Of a DNA stretch of 52,800 nucleotides, positions 27,199 through 35,732 are shown in pieces. The DNA comes from Candidatus Onthovicinus excrementipullorum (GTDB taxonomy: Bacteria; Bacillota; Clostridia; Oscillospirales; Acutalibacteraceae), in the NCBI GenBank assembly GCA_018712345.1, contig DVHG01000013.1, forward strand, positions 1-52,800, in the 5' to 3' direction. Position numbers and translations under genes: made by a program. How positions within the stretch are numbered: the first letter of the stretch is position 1; each line of letters opens with the position of its first letter. The notes below the pieces were generated by a model. The model worked only from the letters and a program-made list of their open reading frames with translations. It searched no databases and had not been told where the DNA came from.

Positions 27199-27768
27199 TT
27201 ACTCCTTTTTCAACTCATCGGTCAAAGCGGCCTTTTTCTGTAAATACAGGTATGTCCGCAGCACGAGCGCCTGCGTCTTTCCGTCCGGCAGTGCCCCGGT
27301 CATGGCCATGCGCACGGCCTCCTTCAACGGGATGCGCTCCACCTCAAGGAATTCATCCTCGTCCAGATCCTGCCCGCCAAAATCCAGTTCGGTGGCAAAA
27401 TACATACGGATGATCTCCCCGCAGTAGCCGGGGCTCGGGTAGAAGTTGCCCATCGGTTCAAAGACACCGGCCGTGGCGCCCGTCTCCTCCCGCAGCTCAC
27501 GGATGGCGGCCTCACGCGGGTCTTCGCCGTACTCAAGCTTGCCGGCGGGCAGTTCCGTGACCACCTCCTTATACGGATAGCGGAACTGGCGGACAAAGAG
27601 CAGCTCCTCCCGGTCCGTCAGTGCGGCGATCGTCACCCCGCCCGGGTGCTCCACCACCTCGCGCATGGCGGGCTTGCCGTCCGGCAGCTCGATCTGATCC
27701 ACGCGCAGGTTGACGATCCGGCCCCTGTATTTGTACTCCTGAGATATGGTCTTTTCTTCCAGATCCAT
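27199..27768 (-). CDS. ADP-ribose pyrophosphatase-type NUDIX hydrolase
   Basis: This 189-residue protein has a Nudix box GKLEYGEDPREAAIRELREE (about 101-120) and the surrounding features of the NudF/ADP-ribose pyrophosphatase group: KYRGRIVNLRVDQIELPDG at the start, then LFVRQFRYP and ELPAGKLE. It would cleave ADP-ribose to AMP and ribose 5-phosphate. The start at 27768 has GGGGGA ten bases upstream; the much longer frame reaching 28848 is antisense to the peptidase gene. It is divergent from the M14 peptidase. Confidence 0.92.
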   Translation of the reverse strand: MDLEEKTISQEYKYRGRIVNLRVDQIELPDGKPAMREVVEHPGGVTIAALTDREELLFVRQFRYPYKEVVTELPAGKLEYGEDPREAAIRELREETGATAGVFEPMGNFYPSPGYCGEIIRMYFATELDFGGQDLDEDEFLEVERIPLKEAVRMAMTGALPDGKTQALVLRTYLYLQKKAALTDELKKE

Positions 27769-27927
27769 CTCGTTCCAGTCCCCCTTGTGACAATCTGATA
27801 TCATTGTACCACATTGTCCGGAAAAGTCCATCCCGTACCCATGTTCGTGGGGCCGGTATAAAAGGGAAAAATACCGCATAAATATCCGGTATGGCCCACC
27901 AGAGGGCCGTGTGGGGAGGGGTGTGAA

Positions 27928-28830
27928 ATGGAGCGCATCGTCAAGCGCCGGCCGCCGGATTACCAATATACGCAGGCGGCCTTTTCCGCCCTGCGCGGCA
28001 AGTACCCGATCGCACGCTATACGGTGTGCGGGCGATCGCTCTGTTCCCGGTCCATCTATGCGTTTATTTTGGGAGAAGGGGAGAGCCCGGCTGTCTACAC
28101 AGCGGGCTATCACGGGCAGGAGTGGCTGACAACGCTTGCACTGCTGCGCTTTTTTGAGGAGCTCTGCTATGCGCTGACCAACGGGAAGGAACTGGCGGGT
28201 GTCCCGGCGGCTTCGGCGCTGGAGGGGCGCAGCGCCGTGTTCCTCCCCTGTGTCAATCCGGATGGGGTGGAGATCGCGCTCCACGGCCCGCGCGCGGCGG
28301 GGCAATATCAGCCGCTCGTGGAGCAGGCGATGCGCGGCAGCACGGAAAAATGGAACGCCAATGCCCGCGGTGTGGATATCAACCACAACTTTGACGCCGG
28401 ATGGGAAATCGCCCGGCGGATGGAGCGGGAGATGGGCATCACCGGTCCGGCCCCGCGCCGGTTTGGCGGGGACCACCCGGAGAGTGAGCCGGAGACGATC
28501 GCCGTCACGGGCGTCTGCCGCCAGACGGACGCGCGTTCCCTGCTCTGCCTGCACAGCCAGGGGGAGGAGATCTACTGGCAGTACGGCGTGAGCACGCCTA
28601 AACGCTCCCCGATGATGGCGCGGATTCTGTCCGCATCCAGTGGGTACCGTCTGGCGCAGCCGGCTGCAATCTCCTCCCACGGCGGCGCAAAGGACTGGTT
28701 CATTGCGGAGATGAACCGCCCCGGTTTTACCGTAGAAATCGGCAGGGGTACAAATCCCCTGCCGATTGAAAACTTTGAATCCATTTATCTGCGCATCCGT
28801 GAGATGCTTATGCTTTTTTTGCTGATGTGA
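27928..28830 (+). CDS. M14-family zinc carboxypeptidase
   Basis: This 300-residue protein carries the M14 zinc ligands HxxE in AGYHGQEW (about residues 65-72) and His in LCLHSQGEE (near 212), with the substrate block GVDINHNF and the catalytic Glu in FTVEIGRG near 271. The arrangement is like gamma-D-glutamyl-diaminopimelate peptidases of Firmicutes that trim peptidoglycan peptides. No signal peptide is present, so it may act on recycled muropeptides in the cytosol (inference). The ATG follows GGGAGGGG. It is convergent with prmA, with only two bases between the stops. Confidence 0.88.
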   Translation: MERIVKRRPPDYQYTQAAFSALRGKYPIARYTVCGRSLCSRSIYAFILGEGESPAVYTAGYHGQEWLTTLALLRFFEELCYALTNGKELAGVPAASALEGRSAVFLPCVNPDGVEIALHGPRAAGQYQPLVEQAMRGSTEKWNANARGVDINHNFDAGWEIARRMEREMGITGPAPRRFGGDHPESEPETIAVTGVCRQTDARSLLCLHSQGEEIYWQYGVSTPKRSPMMARILSASSGYRLAQPAAISSHGGAKDWFIAEMNRPGFTVEIGRGTNPLPIENFESIYLRIREMLMLFLLM

Positions 28831-28832
28831 AA

Positions 28833-29762
28833 TTACCGTGCGCGGCACTCCAGACAGATCCAGTTGGTGCTCTGTGTACGGTTGGTGACTGTGAATCCAC
28901 AGCGGTCCAGGGCATCCAGCACGTCCTGCTCGCGGCTGTCAATAATGCCGGAGACAATGTAGGTGCCGCCGTCCGCCAGAAAGTCCTTTGCGTTTTGAGA
29001 GAGGAGGATGATGGCATCCGCTACGATGTTAGCGGCGATCACGTTAAATTTGCCGTGTACCTTCTCCGTCAGGTCCCCGTGCAGGATGGTCAGCTCCGGC
29101 TCACGGAATCCGTTTTCCGCGCCGTTTTCGCGCGCTGTCTTGACGGCCAGCTCGTCAATGTCCACGCCCACGGCGTTCTTGGCGCCCAGCAGCAGAGCGG
29201 CGATGGCGAGGATCCCGCTGCCGCATCCGAGGTCCAGCATGGAGCAGCCGGGAGTGATGTGCCTTTCCAGGGCCTCCAGGCACAGGCGCGTCGTATCGTG
29301 GCCGCCGGTGCCGAAGGCGAGGCCGGGCTCGATGTTGAGCACTTTGCGGTTTTCACAGCCGTCGGGCAGCTCAGTCTCCCACAGCGGGCGGATGACGAGC
29401 TTTTCCCCGGTTTTGAGCGGTTTGAAATACTTTTTCCAGTTGTTCTCCCAGTCCTCGTTGCGGCAGACATCCGTCTCGATATCAAAGTCGATGCCGGCCG
29501 CGGTGAGCAGCTCGCGCATGAGCGCCACGCGCTCCGCAGGGCTCTCCGCGTCGGAAAAATAGGTGTGGATGTAGCCCACGGCGCGGTCCTTTTGGAGCAG
29601 CTCCTCGTCAATCAGGTCTATATGCGCGATCTCCATGGCCTCCTGCTCCAGATCGCGGTAGTCCTCAATATAGATTCCGCCGTCCGCCGCCATGGAGCAG
29701 ATGTCCGTTGCCGTATCGATATCGGCGGCGTTTATTTTTACTTTCACTTGAACCCATTCCAT
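28833..29762 (-). CDS. prmA: ribosomal protein L11 methyltransferase
   Basis: This 309-residue SAM-dependent methyltransferase trimethylates ribosomal protein L11. It has an N-terminal substrate domain (about 1-130), then FGTGGHDTTRLCLE, the SAM loop LDLGCGSGILAIAA (about 175-188) and the AANIVAD block. The start is ATG 29762 with GGGGG upstream; a TTG at 29777 lies inside that site. It follows the TraX gene by 41 bases and is probably read from the TraX promoter. Confidence 0.95.
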   Translation of the reverse strand: MEWVQVKVKINAADIDTATDICSMAADGGIYIEDYRDLEQEAMEIAHIDLIDEELLQKDRAVGYIHTYFSDAESPAERVALMRELLTAAGIDFDIETDVCRNEDWENNWKKYFKPLKTGEKLVIRPLWETELPDGCENRKVLNIEPGLAFGTGGHDTTRLCLEALERHITPGCSMLDLGCGSGILAIAALLLGAKNAVGVDIDELAVKTARENGAENGFREPELTILHGDLTEKVHGKFNVIAANIVADAIILLSQNAKDFLADGGTYIVSGIIDSREQDVLDALDRCGFTVTNRTQSTNWICLECRAR

Positions 29763-29803
29763 GTGTGATTCCCCCAATAAAATTTGTCAATATATCTTTT
29801 CGT

Positions 29804-30526
29804 TTAAATGGGTGCGTACCAGCGGATCAGACCAATCACAGCCAGATGCAGCGGGTAGAACACGTAAAAGAACCATTTGCCAAAACTCCCGCTCCGGCCG
29901 CGCCGGCCATTATAGCACAGCACCAGTGGGAGAAACAGGAACATCCCCAGCTGCCACAGCTGCCCATACCAGAGCGTGCCATGAATCATATCCGACAAAA
30001 CAGTTCGGACAACTTCCACACCCGCAATCAGGGCAAACGCGGCCATCTGACGCGGGAAGTTCCCGCGGAACAAATAGAACAGGAGCACCCACAGCGGCGC
30101 GGTGACGCCCCAGTCCCCCCAGAGAGAAAAAAGGAGCAGCACAGCGATCAATGCCCATTTGACCGGGGCCTGGATAGTGCTCTCATAGACGGCAAGCGTG
30201 CAGAGGGCGGCCAGCAGTGTAAAGAGAACATTGAGGTTTGATGCCAAAAATCCGCCATGTAAAAACGCATAGGGAGCCTGGGAGAGAACGGCAAACACGA
30301 GCAGCCGCAGCGCGTAGTTCTTCCGGGAAGAGGTGTAATAGAATCCCTCCGCCAAACAGTAACACATGATCGGAGCAGTCAACCTGCCGATCAACCGGCA
30401 GAGAAAATACACTGCCCCGGCGTGCGGAAGCAGGAACGCGCCGATGTGATCGGCCGCCATCGCCGCAGCGGCAATATACTTCAGCTGATTGCGGTTCAGG
30501 CCGCGCACGGCAGTAATCTTTTGCAT
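29804..30526 (-). CDS. TraX-family membrane protein
   Basis: This 240-residue polytopic protein has about eight membrane segments and the TraX family's N-terminal block LKYIAAAAMAADHIGAF, then LIGRLTAPIMCYCLAEGF and a C-terminal FYVFYPLHLAVIGLIRWY. TraX acetylates F-pilin in E. coli; chromosomal Firmicutes relatives are probably acyltransferases with other substrates. No conjugation genes are nearby. Start ATG 30526 has AAAGGGGG upstream. It heads an operon with prmA. Confidence 0.9.
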   Translation of the reverse strand: MQKITAVRGLNRNQLKYIAAAAMAADHIGAFLLPHAGAVYFLCRLIGRLTAPIMCYCLAEGFYYTSSRKNYALRLLVFAVLSQAPYAFLHGGFLASNLNVLFTLLAALCTLAVYESTIQAPVKWALIAVLLLFSLWGDWGVTAPLWVLLFYLFRGNFPRQMAAFALIAGVEVVRTVLSDMIHGTLWYGQLWQLGMFLFLPLVLCYNGRRGRSGSFGKWFFYVFYPLHLAVIGLIRWYAPI

Positions 30527-30564
30527 GCTGTGCCCCCTTTCCGCGCTGATGACGATTTGCATCC

Positions 30565-30593
30565 ATTATACCCGATCCGGCTTCCCTTGTAAA
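30565..30593 (-). promoter_or_regulatory. sigma-A promoter of traX-prmA
   Basis: On the minus strand TTTACA (30593-30588), 17 bases, perfect TATAAT (30570-30565). Confidence 0.75.
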
Positions 30594-30623
30594 CGCGCAC
30601 AGCTAAATATACGCCCCCGCCCC

Positions 30624-30653
30624 TTGTTTTTTTATCCACGGATAGGGTATAAT
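30624..30653 (+). promoter_or_regulatory. sigma-A promoter of the LCP-like gene
   Basis: TTGTTT (30624-30629), 18 bases, perfect TATAAT (30648-30653). It is divergent from the TraX promoter. Confidence 0.65.
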
Positions 30654-30697
30654 GTAAAAGATACCAGAAATAGACATCCGGCGTGGGAGGGATCACC

Positions 30698-31597
30698 ATG
30701 AAAGGCTTCGGAAAAAAGGGCGGGCTGAGGTTTGAGACAAAGGCCCGCACGCAGAGCCGGAAGCGGCTCTATTTCATCGCGGGCTTTTTGGCGTTCCTGC
30801 TTGTTTTTGGATCTATTGCCGCGGTCATGATGTACCGGATGTACCAGGAAAACGGGGGCAGTTTCTTTGGGCCGGTGGAATCGACGGAGCCCGAGAGCGT
30901 CACCGGTGAAGCAGACAGCGTGGAATATATCCTGCCGGAGGTGAGCGGGAAGGAGAACTTCCTAATTGCCTGTACGCCGGACGACTACTCGTATGTGGAA
31001 TTTCTGGTACTGGTGTGCGTCGATATGGATCAGATCACCGCGCACGTCTGCCCGCTCTCCCCGTCCGATACGGCGGAGGTTCAGGGCATATCGCGCACAC
31101 TCAGCGATCACTATCTCTATGCGGGTGGGCGGCAGCTGCAGCAGGCTGTCGCAGCGCTGGGAGGAATCCCGGTCGACCGATATGCCATCGTGACATATTC
31201 CAATTTTAAAAAGGTGTTTGGCCTGTTTGGGAAAAGTGTGGAGGTCGATCTGACCCAGGCGGTGGCATATGAGTGTGACACATACAGCATCTCACTCCCC
31301 GCGGGGACACAGAGTATCAACGCGGATACGGCTCTCAAGCTGATGCGGGCTCCGGTATCCAATGCCGGCGAAAACCGGGCCAAAGTGATGTGCGCCATGT
31401 TCGATACGTTCCTGACGGAGAAAAATATTGTTCAGGGAAGTGAACTGTTCGCGCAGGTAATGGATCTGATTGATACTAATATTACGGCGAACGACTATGC
31501 CGCCTGGACCAACGCGCTGACCGTTCTTGCACGCAGCGGGGACCGAAAACCGGCGGACTGGGTGCAGAGCCTGACGGACGCCGTTTTTCAGCATTAA
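30698..31597 (+). CDS. LytR-CpsA-Psr (LCP)-like membrane protein, probably non-catalytic
   Basis: This 299-residue protein has a basic N-terminus, one membrane segment (about 27-47) and an extracellular domain resembling LCP wall-polymer ligases: LPEVSGKENFLIACTPDD, LVLVCVDMDQITAHVCPL, YLYAGGRQLQQAVAALGG and PVDRYAIVTYSNFKKV. The family's conserved IPRDT-type block reads LSPSDT, and expected arginines are absent. It may be a degenerate or regulatory relative. Start ATG 30698 follows GGGAGGG; a GTG 15 bases earlier lies in that site. It is followed by the folate genes 48 bases later with no terminator. Confidence 0.6.
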   Translation: MKGFGKKGGLRFETKARTQSRKRLYFIAGFLAFLLVFGSIAAVMMYRMYQENGGSFFGPVESTEPESVTGEADSVEYILPEVSGKENFLIACTPDDYSYVEFLVLVCVDMDQITAHVCPLSPSDTAEVQGISRTLSDHYLYAGGRQLQQAVAALGGIPVDRYAIVTYSNFKKVFGLFGKSVEVDLTQAVAYECDTYSISLPAGTQSINADTALKLMRAPVSNAGENRAKVMCAMFDTFLTEKNIVQGSELFAQVMDLIDTNITANDYAAWTNALTVLARSGDRKPADWVQSLTDAVFQH

Positions 31598-31645
31598 GTG
31601 GTGTGGACAACCCCTGTTTATTGGAATATGGATGTGAGGTAAAAA

Positions 31646-32212
31646 GTGGATCAGGAAAAAATCAGGCGCGCCGTGCGCGATATTTTAGAGGCGGTCGGGG
31701 AGGATCCGGACCGTGAGGGCCTTCAGGAGACACCGGACCGCGTGGCCCGGATGTATGCGGAGATCTTCCGCGGGCTGGAGGAGGACCCCAGGCGGCATAT
31801 CAAGTTTTTTAATGAGGGGAATAACGATGAGATGGTCATTGTCCGCGATATCCCCCTGTACTCCATGTGCGAGCATCACCTGCTCCCCTTTGTAGGCAAG
31901 GCGCACATCGCCTATATCCCCGGGGAGGGGAAGGTCCTCGGCCTGTCCAAGCTGGCGCGGATTGTGGACTGTTACGCCCGGCGTCCGCAGCTTCAGGAGC
32001 GGTTGACAGCCCAGGTGGCGGACTTCCTGTACCGGGAGCTCGACGCGCAGGGGGTGGCCGTCGTCATTGAAGCCGAGCACCTGTGCATGACCATGCGCGG
32101 CGCCCGCGCCGCGGGAGCCCTCACCCGGACATCGGCGCTGCGCGGCAGTATGAAGCGGGACGCCCGCACGCGTGCCGAGGCGCTTGAACTGCTGACAGGG
32201 GGCGGACGATGA
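31646..32212 (+). CDS. folE: GTP cyclohydrolase I
   Basis: This 188-residue enzyme converts GTP to dihydroneopterin triphosphate, the first step of folate pterin synthesis. The zinc site is visible as MCEHHLLPF (Cys75, His77 or His78) and [11 protein letters not shown] (Cys147). The start is GTG with GAGG seven bases upstream. Its stop overlaps the folP start (ATGA), which implies translational coupling. It heads folE-folP-folB-folK. Confidence 0.97.
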   Translation: MDQEKIRRAVRDILEAVGEDPDREGLQETPDRVARMYAEIFRGLEEDPRRHIKFFNEGNNDEMVIVRDIPLYSMCEHHLLPFVGKAHIAYIPGEGKVLGLSKLARIVDCYARRPQLQERLTAQVADFLYRELDAQGVAVVIEAEHLCMTMRGARAAGALTRTSALRGSMKRDARTRAEALELLTGGGR

Positions 32213-33048
32213 ACCGGTTTATCGTCCGCGAGCGGTCCCTGGAGCTTGGGCGGCGCACCTATATCATGGGGATCCTGAACGTCACGCCGGACTCCTTTTC
32301 GGACGGCGGACTGTTTCTGGACCCGGAGAAGGCTGTCCGCCGTGCGGAGCAGATTCGGGAGGAGGGCGCCGATATTCTGGATATTGGCGCACAGTCCACG
32401 CGTCCGGGGCATACGCCTGTGAGCCCGGACGAGGAGTGGAGCAGGCTTGCGCCCGTCCTGACCGCCCTGGAGGGGAGGGCCGGGCTTCCGATCTCCGTCG
32501 ATACGTATTATCCGGAGGTGGCAGCGCGGGCGCTTGCGGCCGGTGCGGATATCATCAATGATGTCAGTGGGGAAATCCATCCGGAGATGTTCAGCTGTAT
32601 TGCCGAATACCGGGCGGGCTATATCGCCATGCACACGGGCTCCGGGGATGCCGACCATCCGGCTGAATACCCCGACGGCGTATTTGCGGATGTGCGCGCC
32701 TTCTTTGAGCGGGCGTGCCGTGAACTGGTCCGCTGCGGTGTACTGGAGGAAAACATCTGCCTGGATGTCGGGATCGGCTTTGGCAAGACGCAGGAGCAGA
32801 ATCTGGCCCTTTTGCGCGATCTGAAGGAGACGCGGATCAACGGCTGTGCGCTGCTTGTGGGGGCTTCGCGTAAGCGAGTGGTTGCCATCCCGAGCGGGGA
32901 GAGCGAGCCGCAGCGCCGCATGCCGGGGACAGTGGCGGCTCACACCGCTGCCATCGCCGGCGGGGCGGATATCATCCGCGTACACGACGTGTGGCAGAGC
33001 GTGCAGGCGGCCCGCGTGGCGGATGCCATTTACCGGACCGCTCCGTGA
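32209..33048 (+). CDS. folP: dihydropteroate synthase
   Basis: This 279-residue TIM-barrel enzyme, the sulfonamide target, joins para-aminobenzoate to hydroxymethyldihydropterin diphosphate. Signatures: [15 protein letters not shown] near residue 16, [10 protein letters not shown] near 60, a VDTYYPE block near 98, and a late GASRKR near 220. It overlaps folE by four bases and is 33 bases before folB. Confidence 0.97.
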   Translation: MNRFIVRERSLELGRRTYIMGILNVTPDSFSDGGLFLDPEKAVRRAEQIREEGADILDIGAQSTRPGHTPVSPDEEWSRLAPVLTALEGRAGLPISVDTYYPEVAARALAAGADIINDVSGEIHPEMFSCIAEYRAGYIAMHTGSGDADHPAEYPDGVFADVRAFFERACRELVRCGVLEENICLDVGIGFGKTQEQNLALLRDLKETRINGCALLVGASRKRVVAIPSGESEPQRRMPGTVAAHTAAIAGGADIIRVHDVWQSVQAARVADAIYRTAP

Positions 33049-33081
33049 TCCGGCATAAATCGACAGGGACGGAGGAATATA

Positions 33082-33471
33082 ATGGATAAGATCATTGTCA
33101 AGGGACTTGAAATTTTTGCCTATCACGGGGTCAACCCGGAGGAGAAAGAAAACGGGCAGCCCTTCATCATTGATGCGGAGTGCGCGCTGGATCTGACGAT
33201 CCCCTGCGCCAGCGACCGGGTGGAGGATACAGTCAGCTATGCAAAGATCGTCAAGACGCTGACCCGCGTCATGACGGAAAACAAATATGATTTGATTGAG
33301 CGGGCTGCTCAGGTGTGCGCGGACGCGGTGCTGTGGGAGTACCCGGCTGTAATGAGCGTGCGGATCACCTTGAAAAAGCCGCAGGCGCCCATTCAGGCCA
33401 AGTTTGAGTACATGGCCGTGGAGATCGAACGGCACGCACATCAGAAATTCAAGAGGGGGATTCAGAAATGA
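33082..33471 (+). CDS. folB: dihydroneopterin aldolase
   Basis: This 129-residue enzyme cleaves dihydroneopterin to hydroxymethyldihydropterin. It carries KGLEIFAYHGVNPEEKENGQ at the start, the central DTVSYAKI block, and IERAAQ with the catalytic-region Lys in LKKPQAPI. The start follows GGAGG. The stop overlaps the folK start. Confidence 0.96.
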   Translation: MDKIIVKGLEIFAYHGVNPEEKENGQPFIIDAECALDLTIPCASDRVEDTVSYAKIVKTLTRVMTENKYDLIERAAQVCADAVLWEYPAVMSVRITLKKPQAPIQAKFEYMAVEIERHAHQKFKRGIQK

Positions 33472-33962
33472 ACACGGTGGTACTGGGAGTCGGGACAAAT
33501 CTTGGGGACCGCCTCCAGAATATGAACACGGCGGTCCGCGCGCTGAACCTGCTGCCGCAGACAAAGGTCCTGCGGGCCTCCCGCGTCTATGAGACGGCGC
33601 CGGTAGGGGTTGAGGAGCAGCCGATGTTCCTCAACGCAGTCTTAGAGGTAGAGACGGAGATGTCCCCCCTGTCCATGCTTGGGGCGTGCCTTGGGATTGA
33701 GGCGTCCATGGGCCGTGTCCGCGGGAAAAAGGACGGCCCGCGGGTGATCGATCTGGATCTGATCCTGTTCGGGGGCGTGCGCTCGGACACCTTTGAGCTG
33801 ACGCTGCCGCATCCCCGCGCGCTGGAACGTGCTTTTGTCATGGTGCCGATGCTGGACCTTTATCCCTCCGGCAGGGCGCCGGGATTTTACTTCCTCCCCT
33901 CCCTGCGGGAGACGGGGACGGCCGGGATTACGCGCACCGATCTGGAGATCACAATCGGATAG
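33468..33962 (+). CDS. folK: HPPK, hydroxymethyldihydropterin pyrophosphokinase
   Basis: This 164-residue kinase transfers pyrophosphate from ATP to hydroxymethyldihydropterin. Signatures: GVGTNLGDRLQNM, VYETAPVG, and the HPPK block RVRGKKDGPRVIDLDLILFG, followed by LPHPRALERAFVM. It overlaps folB by four bases and is the last gene of the folate operon. A strong terminator follows within ten bases. Confidence 0.97.
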   Translation: MNTVVLGVGTNLGDRLQNMNTAVRALNLLPQTKVLRASRVYETAPVGVEEQPMFLNAVLEVETEMSPLSMLGACLGIEASMGRVRGKKDGPRVIDLDLILFGGVRSDTFELTLPHPRALERAFVMVPMLDLYPSGRAPGFYFLPSLRETGTAGITRTDLEITIG

Positions 33963-33970
33963 ATAGTACG

Positions 33971-34018
33971 GAACATAAAAAACGGGGGATGCCCGGGCAT
34001 CCCCTGTTTTTTATGTTC
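33971..34018. terminator. strong bidirectional terminator
   Basis: An almost perfect inverted repeat: GAACATAAAAAAC, GGGGATGC, CGG or so at the tip, GCATCCCC, then GTTTTTTATGTTC. It ends both the folate operon and the convergent GPH transporter gene. Confidence 0.92.
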
Positions 34019-34022
34019 CGCT

Positions 34023-35435
34023 TTAATATTTCCGGGAGAGCTGCTTTTCCGCCTCCTCACGCGTGATCTCGCCGAAGTTGCACTTGGCCATGATGCGCAC
34101 ATCCTTATCGCGCAGCTTATAGAAGAAGAGCGGAATCAGGGAGAGCAGCGCGCCGATCACCGGGACGAGTGCATAGGTGATCCACAGGCCGTTGAGCGCG
34201 GATTCCGGCTGTACGACGTTGAGCGCCTCCAGCTCATCAAAACTGCTCGCATTGACGGTGACCCAGCCAAACCAGCCCACGATGATCATCCCGAGCGAGG
34301 AACTCACAGCGGAGCCGACCTTGGCGGAGAAGGTCTGGATGGCAAAGGTGATCCCCTTGGCATCCGTCCCGGTCTTGAATTTTCCGTACTCCGCACAGTC
34401 GGGGGTGAACATGAAGGCCATTGTCCCGGTCGCGCTCAGCGGGATGGAGCGGATGACCGTCAGCACGAGGAACAGGATGACGTGCTTGTATCCGATAAAG
34501 AAGATCAGGAAGCCCAGAATAATCTGGATAACGGTGCATGCCATATAAAACCGGAACTTGTCGACTTTCTCCAGAATTTTGGGGATGAACAGCGCGATCA
34601 CGAGGGATGGGATCGCGCCGAGGGCGCCCAGCAGCAGATTGAAGAGCGAATTGCCAAACAGGTAGTAGGAGACGAGCATGCCCATCGCCCCAGAGGTAGC
34701 CAGGGCGTTGGCAATGATATAGGCAACATAGAACAGGAGCAGGAACTTGTTATGGACAAGGTAGCTCAGCATCTCCCGCAGGGTAAAGGAGCCGCTGTCC
34801 ACACCGGTGTTCCCGCGCTCCTTGCCCTTAAAGCTCAGCGGCGCCATTGTGATGATGCTGAGTATGCCGATGATAACGGCGATAATGCTGAAGCTCACGC
34901 CGACATTTTCACTGGCCAGCACGGTGCACACGACGGTCGTCGCACCGGTGCCGATGCCGGAAAACACACGGCCAAAGGACATGAGCGTGTTGCGCTCGCT
35001 GAGATTGTCCGTCATCGTGGTGACGAGGCTGTAGACGGGGATATCACAGATGGTGTAGGCGGTATCCCACAGGATATAGGCCACGGCAAACCATATCAGC
35101 TTAACCGTCTCCCCCGCGGAACGGGGGATCATGAACAGAAGGATGGTGGCCGCCGGGAGCAGCGCGGTGGAAATTCGAATCCATGGCAGGCATTTGCCGC
35201 TCTTGAACTTGACTTTGTCAAAAATCAGGCCGAACAGTGCGTCGTTGATCGCGTCCCAAAATTTGACCGCAAACATGATCGTGGCCGTTTTGGTCACATC
35301 GGCGCCGATCATCATTGTGTAGGTGACAAGGTAGCCGGTGACCAGGTAGTAGATCAGGTTCTGCCCCACAAAGTAGGTCCAGTAGCTGCCGCGCTCCTTC
35401 GGCGTGGTCAGATATTCCGGATGTCGGTTTCTCAT
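34023..35435 (-). CDS. GPH-family sugar:cation symporter (MFS)
   Basis: This 470-residue protein has about twelve membrane segments and the glycoside-pentoside-hexuronide symporter signatures WDAINDALFGLIFDKVKF, FSGIGTG and DCAEYGKFKTGTDAKGITFAIQTF. It imports a glycoside with sodium or protons; the substrate is unknown. It is a close paralogue of the transporter at 44815-46227: same length and nearly identical C-terminal 30 residues. The ATG follows GGAGAGG. It is divergent from malQ, so an alpha-glucoside substrate is one possibility (inference). Confidence 0.92.
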   Translation of the reverse strand: MRNRHPEYLTTPKERGSYWTYFVGQNLIYYLVTGYLVTYTMMIGADVTKTATIMFAVKFWDAINDALFGLIFDKVKFKSGKCLPWIRISTALLPAATILLFMIPRSAGETVKLIWFAVAYILWDTAYTICDIPVYSLVTTMTDNLSERNTLMSFGRVFSGIGTGATTVVCTVLASENVGVSFSIIAVIIGILSIITMAPLSFKGKERGNTGVDSGSFTLREMLSYLVHNKFLLLFYVAYIIANALATSGAMGMLVSYYLFGNSLFNLLLGALGAIPSLVIALFIPKILEKVDKFRFYMACTVIQIILGFLIFFIGYKHVILFLVLTVIRSIPLSATGTMAFMFTPDCAEYGKFKTGTDAKGITFAIQTFSAKVGSAVSSSLGMIIVGWFGWVTVNASSFDELEALNVVQPESALNGLWITYALVPVIGALLSLIPLFFYKLRDKDVRIMAKCNFGEITREEAEKQLSRKY

Positions 35436-35493
35436 CTCAATCCTCTCCTGCTTTATGATTGCTATTTAATATTTATTTCTCTCGATTAACTAT

Positions 35494-35522
35494 ATTTTAG
35501 TATAAAACAACCAAATATGCAA
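35494..35522 (-). promoter_or_regulatory. probable promoter of the GPH transporter gene
   Basis: On the minus strand TTGCAT (35522-35517), 17 bases, TAAAAT (35499-35494). The region is AT-rich. Confidence 0.5.
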
Positions 35523-35596
35523 TACATGACTTTAAAGGCTGTAAAGAGTTTCTACCACATGCGGCGGAAAGGAAAAACCGGCGCATACGAATATAA

Positions 35597-35613
35597 ATGT
35601 TTAACCAAAACAT
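35597..35613. promoter_or_regulatory. inverted repeat in the transporter-malQ gap
   Basis: ATGTTT and AAACAT separated by five bases. It lies between the divergent promoters and could be a regulator site; no regulator gene is next to it. Confidence 0.3.
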
Positions 35614-35623
35614 ATACGCACAG

Positions 35624-35639
35624 AAAATGGTTCCATTTT
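35624..35639. promoter_or_regulatory. perfect palindrome upstream of malQ
   Basis: AAAATGG-TT-CCATTTT, a perfect 16-base palindrome, ends 13 bases before the malQ -35 box. Its position fits an activator or repressor site. Confidence 0.4.
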
Positions 35640-35652
35640 ATACAAAAAATCT

Positions 35653-35681
35653 TTGAAATTCATTTTAATTTGTGGTAAAAT
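35653..35681 (+). promoter_or_regulatory. sigma-A promoter of malQ
   Basis: TTGAAA (35653-35658), 17 bases, TAAAAT (35676-35681), about 50 bases before the proposed TTG start. Confidence 0.7.
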
Positions 35682-35732
35682 ATCCTCATACACGTGCCGC
35701 CGTGTTTTCGGCGGGCGGATGGAGGGAAAATT

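Noticed and set aside
27769-28848. N-terminal extension of the NUDIX protein by 360 residues
   Set aside because: The extra part is antisense to the M14 peptidase; the real enzyme starts at 27768 with family-typical residues.
31598-31645. Possible riboswitch before the folate operon
   Set aside because: The gap is only 48 bases, with no stem pattern that I recognise.
31993-33564. Minus-strand open frame of 523 codons across folE-folP-folB
   Set aside because: It spans three confirmed plus-strand genes and has no protein features.
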